In this document: one piece after another, positions 59,441-64,000 of the stretch
How positions within the stretch are numbered: the first letter of the stretch is position 1
Layout of the letters: every line of letters starts with the position of its first letter
Source of the DNA: Cavia porcellus
Taxonomy: Eukaryota; Chordata; Mammalia; Rodentia; Caviidae
Length of the DNA: 64,000 bases
NCBI RefSeq assembly: GCF_034190915.1
Contig: NW_026947496.1
Span: forward strand, 27,126,001 to 27,190,000
Reading direction: 5' to 3'
Translations under genes and position numbers: made by a program
The notes under the pieces: generated by a model
What the model was told of the DNA's origin: nothing
The model's input: only the letters and a program-made list of their open reading frames with translations
Database searches by the model: none

Positions 59441-60100
59441 TGTACTTTAGCTCATGCTTAAAGAGGTAATCCCATACAACGAGGCATGTCTCCTTTTTTG
59501 TAGTTAACCAACAAAGTAAAAAGTATCTTAACTGTTTTGAACACAAAAACTTTCCATTTTAAACATGTGTGACATCTGACTCTGTCACTTACCAAATGAG
59601 TGGCAGTGAAAAAAATTGCTCACATCTTGCAGAGGGTAGAAAGCATCTTTCACAGTGGACTGGCCCTTGTGTAAATGAAAACACACACCTGACACAGTGG
59701 AGTCACTTGAAATAGCAGCTTTATTACTAATGTTGAAAACTCCAGAAGGCCCAACCAAGGCCTGGCTGGGAGGAAGACTCTAACAGCTAGCCAATGACCT
59801 ATTTCCTACTTTACGATATCTGCAGAATTTAACCCCTAACTGACTCCACCCTACAAAATTAACTCAAGAAACTGTAGTGAGATTTATTTCAAATTCAAGG
59901 TAGATGAAAATCCAGCCAATGACTGTACACTAACCCCAGCTTCTTTACCTCCTTGTGAAGATATTTATCAAGTCATGAGTAGCTAGAGAGGTAGCTGCAC
60001 AAAACAACTCTAGTCACAGAACTCCCAGGAGGCTGCATACTGAGCTGGAAATTAAAACCCTGGGTCCCCAGACCTGATGGTTTTGCTATTCTGATACTAT
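59441..60100. other. non-coding, nothing recognised
   Basis: No repeat or coding signal recognised. Confidence 0.4.
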
Positions 60101-60117
60101 CAAAACCCCATACATTA

Positions 60118-60210
60118 GGGGCTGGGGATTTAGCTCAGCGGAATAAGTGCCTGCCTTGCAAGCAGGCAGTCATGAGTTCGATCCCTGGTACCAATAAAAA
60201 GACAAAAACA
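60118..60210 (+). mobile_element. tRNA-Ala-like ID-type SINE, plus strand
   Basis: Head identical in layout to the copies at 31812 and 44104, with an intact anticodon arm CCTGC-CTTGCAA-GCAGG; the tail is short. The flanks share 'cc(cc)atacat' (about 60106-60115 and 60215-60222), an imperfect duplication. Confidence 0.94.
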
Positions 60211-60222
60211 AAAACCATACAT

Positions 60223-60949
60223 CTCATGTGACCATTTGTATTTAAATGTGGTGCTACAGGGACATCAGAAGCTGTATTGGAGATCTGAGAGACTTTAGTT
60301 AGATGGTTACTAATTGCACCACAGTCCTTTGCTGAAGCTAAGGTAGTGTGATGATAGTTACCTCTCCTCTTGTCCATCAAACTAAAGGTTTTTGGTACTA
60401 TTATGCACTGTGAACAAAACTTTTTGACCTGATTCTGAGCACACCACATGTGAGCCAGAATAAGAATTTTGTTAACTCTTGAGTAACCTCTAGACTCCTA
60501 AAATCTCTTGCCAACATTAGAATTCCAGAAATTTATATCTAGAAAGGGTCTGCTAATCTAATCCAGCTTTGGCATTCATTAAATAAATTCTTTTCTATGC
60601 TTTTCCATGTACTATTCCATAGCTATATGAGCAGAAATGGGTAAGACAAATAGCTATGGAATTAAACTCTTAAGATGGAATCAGAAAATAAACAATAAGA
60701 AATAATCTTGCATAGGACAAGTGTAATGACTAATGAAAAGAGCTAGGTGATCAATTTACTTTAGGGTCAGGGTAATGGAAAGAGGACATATAACTTGCTC
60801 AAAGCTACACATAGATAGAATTAAAATGGAACTTGGGGTATGAATAGTAGAATTGATATTTATTCAGAACATTAGATAGCGCAGATGACTTTTCTTACTA
60901 TAAAATTATCAATTTTATAGTAAATGGCTGTTTTGCTCTATGCTATTTA
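60223..60949. other. non-coding, nothing recognised
   Basis: No repeat or coding signal recognised. Confidence 0.4.
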
Positions 60950-60960
60950 TTTGACTTTTT

Positions 60961-61692
60961 AAATTTTTTTTTTATTTTAAAGAGAATAAAACCAAGCAAA
61001 ATAAACCAATCCAAATAAAAAAGTCTAAGAGCTACAGGGTTTCAAAATAAGATAATAGGAAATCAAGAATGGCTACTATTATGCTTCTTGTTGTCTTCAA
61101 AATAGCTGTCCATACCATCAGACATAGGAAAATTAAACAAAACACAAAGGAATATAACCAAAAAAACAAAACTATGAATGCCATGCAGGACTTCAAAAGT
61201 AATAGTAAATCCAAAATAGCTACCATAATATATTGTTATCTTCGAAATAGCTGCCCATACCATCACATATAATAAAATCTAACAAGGGAAAAAAATGAGT
61301 GAAAATTATACAGGACTTCAAAACAAAATAATAGGGAATTAACAATAGTTACCACCTTCAGAAAAAGATTCCTCATAGATGCAATACTGCTGTACTGCTA
61401 TCCTCTAAATCTATAATCAGATTACCAGCTTTAGGCCTGCAAAGTCAGTGAAACACACAACACTTCAAGCATTAAATTGTATTTTACTTCAATAGCTGGC
61501 ATCTCAGCCTTGTTTCTCTGGGATGGACCAGTGTCTAGTTGTTCTCCCCATGACCCATGTGTGGCATTAACTCACAGGAAGTGCCTAGCTTCTTGTTCTC
61601 CTCTTTGGGGCCTGTGAATGTTGCCAACTTACAGGAAGAGGCTGGCATCTGTTTGCCCTCTCTGTGACCCTCACATGGCACTAACTCACCTG
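60961..61692 (-). mobile_element. L1 3'UTR, 5'-truncated, minus strand, with TSD
   Basis: Reverse tail 'ttttttttattttaaagaga' then the AT-rich tandem array (anchor 'ttcaaaa' at 61041, 61192 and 61317) and a GC-richer array of about 57-bp units (about 61530-61690). An 11-bp duplication TTTGACTTTTT flanks it (60950-60960 and 61693-61703). It is collinear with 6728-7425. ORFs in it are array readings. Confidence 0.85.
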
Positions 61693-61703
61693 TTTGACTT
61701 TTT

Positions 61704-62079
61704 TGACAGGACCAGTTCACCAGGTAATTAACTTATACTTCCTTAAAGTATGCCTTATATTCTGTGTAAAAGAAAAAATCATGATAAAAGTCAATACATT
61801 ATATCCAGAATATTATACAGTATTGCAATCATACCAGGGGCAAAATGTCTTATACAGAGTCTCTATATGCCTACAAAACCACCCTAGAAAATAAACCTGT
61901 TATATACATAATTGACTCCAAAAAGAATGAAATTTGTCGTTGGTATCTCCTGCAATTAATTTTTTCCTTTTCTAATCCCATCTCCCTCAGCTATTTAAGT
62001 TTCTACCCTGAACACTATTTTTATTATTTTTAATCTTTTATGGTTATATAGATTGCTGAAAATTGCACACTTGATTCTA
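61704..62079. other. non-coding, nothing recognised
   Basis: No repeat recognised, though the start of the next old L1 may lie here. Confidence 0.4.
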
Positions 62080-62660
62080 TGAAATTTCACAAACCAAACA
62101 CTTCCACCTAACTAGCACTTAGATTGTGAAACAGAATCCTATTACCGGCACCCCAGAAGGCTGCTTTGTGTTTTCTTCTGTAAAATACCACTCCCTAATG
62201 TTAAACGATACCCAGCTCTTAACTGTGCAGATTGCCTCTTTTGTGATTTGTATAAATAAAATCATATAGCATGTTCTCTTTTGTGTCTGGCTTCTTAAAA
62301 TCAACATTTTTTCATGGCATTCATTTATATTGTTCCATGATTATAGATTGTTTATTTTCATTGTTGTAAACATGAATGTCATTGTGAATATATCTTAATT
62401 TATTCATCCACTCTAGTGTTGATGGACATTTGAATAGCTTCTGGTTTGAGGCTGCTACAAAGAGCACTACTCTTTAGCTTTTTAATTCACATCTCTTGAA
62501 CATATGTACATATTTTGTTGTGTATGGGTATGTATGTTTGAGACACTGTGTATATTTATGTTATCCTTAGTCAATATTGTCAAACAGTTTCCAAAGTGGT
62601 CATTCTAATTTGTTCTTTCACCAGGAGAATATGAGACCCAGGAAATTTTATTTACTTTCT
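62080..62660 (-). mobile_element. old L1 (L1ME-like) 3' end, minus strand
   Basis: 'ataaaatcatatagcatgtt', 'ctcttttgtgtctggcttct', 'tttattcatccactctagtg' with 'ttgatggacatttgaatagc', and 'caaacagtttccaaagtggt' follow the reversed L1M ORF2 end and 3'UTR in order. Confidence 0.8.
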
Positions 62661-62754
62661 ATTAAAATTAAAGGATCTTGTTTAGTATTTTCTCAAGGCC
62701 ATATTCTCCATATTTGAATTTCATAAACAACTCAGCAATTCATTTCTAATGACA

Positions 62755-62965
62755 CAAGCAACAAGAGCGAAAAAGGCTGAAAGAAAAAAGCACACCTCCT
62801 TCACTCCCTTGCATTATATGCCAACACCAGCCCCTGGGCGGGTGCAGCACTCATATCGCCAGCCCCGGTGCTGGACAATGAACCAATCACAAATGCTAGA
62901 TTCAGCCACCTCCATGACTGCATGAGGTTTTGGGGAAATGTGTAAACAAACCACAACAGTTGTGA
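62755..62965 (-). mobile_element. rodent MaLR LTR (ORR1-like) fragment, minus strand
   Basis: 'gtgctggacaatgaaccaat' with 'cacaaatgctagattcagcc', 'acctccatgactgcatgagg' matches the far end of the LTR at 23149-23525. Confidence 0.75.
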
Positions 62966-63039
62966 TGCCCACCATGTTGGCTATTCAAGAGGTGCTGATG
63001 TCCTAACACAGAGTTCTTGAATTTTCCACACATCTTAAC

Positions 63040-63690
63040 CTAACAAAGAGTCTCAAAGAATTAGATGGCAAATTCTAATCAATAAACAAGTAAAAACTTC
63101 AAGAAATCAGGGACAAAAAATAACAAAAGAAGCCCAAAGTTAGAAAAAAAATGTAATAGACTGTAGGCAAACATTTCAAAAAACAAATCATCAACTAGAA
63201 GAATTAGTTGTTGGAAAAGATAAACAGCATGACACATTTGGCAAAATTAAGGTAAAAAGACACAAAATTCAAATAAATAAAGTCAGAAATGAAAATTAGC
63301 AACCAATACCACAGAAATATAAAGGATCATAAGAGACATAGATACCCATTAACAAATTGGATAATCTACAAGAAATAGGTAAATTCAAAATGCATAAGAC
63401 ATAAAAAAATAGAATTGTAAATAAATGAAAAATTGAACGTACACATAGTAAATATGGAAGCTGAGTCATTACTGAAAAGTTTCTCATCAAAGAAAAGCCC
63501 AGAGCTTGATGATTTCAGAGGTAAATTACATCAAGCTTTCAAAGCACTCATGATTCTGGACAGAGATGGTTCATGTCCCAGATGGGTCAGAGCAGGAATG
63601 CACAAGATTTCCTCCTGCTACTCAAAGAGTGTGAGAGTACAAAGTAGTGAATTCCTTACTTCCAGACTTTCCTGTTTAACATTTTTGAAC
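63040..63690 (+). mobile_element. L1 ORF2 (reverse transcriptase N-terminal part), plus strand
   Basis: 'gttggaaaagataaacagca', 'ataaataaagtcagaaatga', 'accacagaaatataaaggat' and 'tcaaagaaaagcccagagct' with 'tgatgatttcagagg' match L1 ORF2 just ahead of the reverse transcriptase in order. The frame is broken; the 88-codon ORF at 63433 holds KSFSSKKSPELDDFRGK, the L1 'KSP-PDGF' region. Confidence 0.82.
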
Positions 63691-63699
63691 TGCAACTGA

Positions 63700-64000
63700 C
63701 CACAAGTAATTGAAACAGCCAAAAGCAGAACTGAGAAGAGGGGAAGAACCTCCTGGAATTGAACTACAAAGAAATAAAAGCAACTAGTTCTTTCCAGCGA
63801 TGGGTAAAGACCTCAAGGGGATGGCTACCTCAGTTTCCCTCACTTTGAAGATGAGTGAGACCCGGCCAGTGGGGAAATGGTTTTACATATGAGGAAAGAG
63901 AAAAAGGTCCAAGAAAAGAGAAAGCAGTAATCAGGGAATGTCCCTGATGGCATTTCTTGCCTTTATTTTCTGAGCCCTTTTCTCCAACTATGTGACTCCC
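63700..64000. other. non-coding, window end
   Basis: No repeat or coding signal recognised. Confidence 0.4.

Overview
This window is mammalian nuclear DNA from a rodent, and I see no intact protein-coding gene in it. The case for a rodent is a 7SL-derived B1 with an internal duplication (about 5183-5359), several tRNA-Ala-like ID-type SINEs ending in A tails, and many rodent-style ERVL-MaLR LTRs (ORR1/MT-like). I cannot name the species. The L1 3' untranslated region and the SINE tail do not look like mouse or rat as I know them, so a non-murid rodent is my guess. The ORFs are short, overlap on all frames and mostly lie inside repeats. CpG is sparse and I saw no CpG island, exon with good splice sites, or RNA gene.

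Layout. 1-9.8 kb: a MaLR LTR, a GC-rich 124-bp tandem repeat running into an L1 3'UTR-like block, a mariner remnant (4446-4734), two SINEs and a second L1 3'UTR block (6728-7425). 9.8-30 kb: mostly non-repetitive DNA with MaLR LTRs, MIR/L2 fossils, a decayed RPL31 processed pseudogene (12584-12797), a (GT)n(GA)n microsatellite and a local 170-bp direct duplication (20.4/21.0 kb). 30-41 kb: two large, internally deleted antisense L1s; the first is broken by a young SINE and an AT-rich expansion. 41-49 kb: LTR-rich DNA with two young SINEs, a possible solo retroviral LTR and a nest of MaLR elements inside an older repeat. 49.4-51.9 kb: a short antisense L1 that keeps ORF1 and 5'UTR but almost no ORF2. 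52-64 kb: unique DNA, a second mariner remnant (54.6-55.0 kb), MIR, SINEs, an L1 3'UTR with a clear target-site duplication, and older L1 pieces.

Nothing here works together as an operon or pathway. The window reads as intergenic DNA or the interior of a long intron. All the large L1 copies are antisense, which is the usual bias inside plus-strand introns, but that is weak evidence. The most informative items are the tandem-repeat structure of the L1 3'UTR seen in several copies, the two mariner copies that explain each other, the RPL31 pseudogene, the ORF2-poor L1, and three SINE copies with perfect 14-15 bp target-site duplications.
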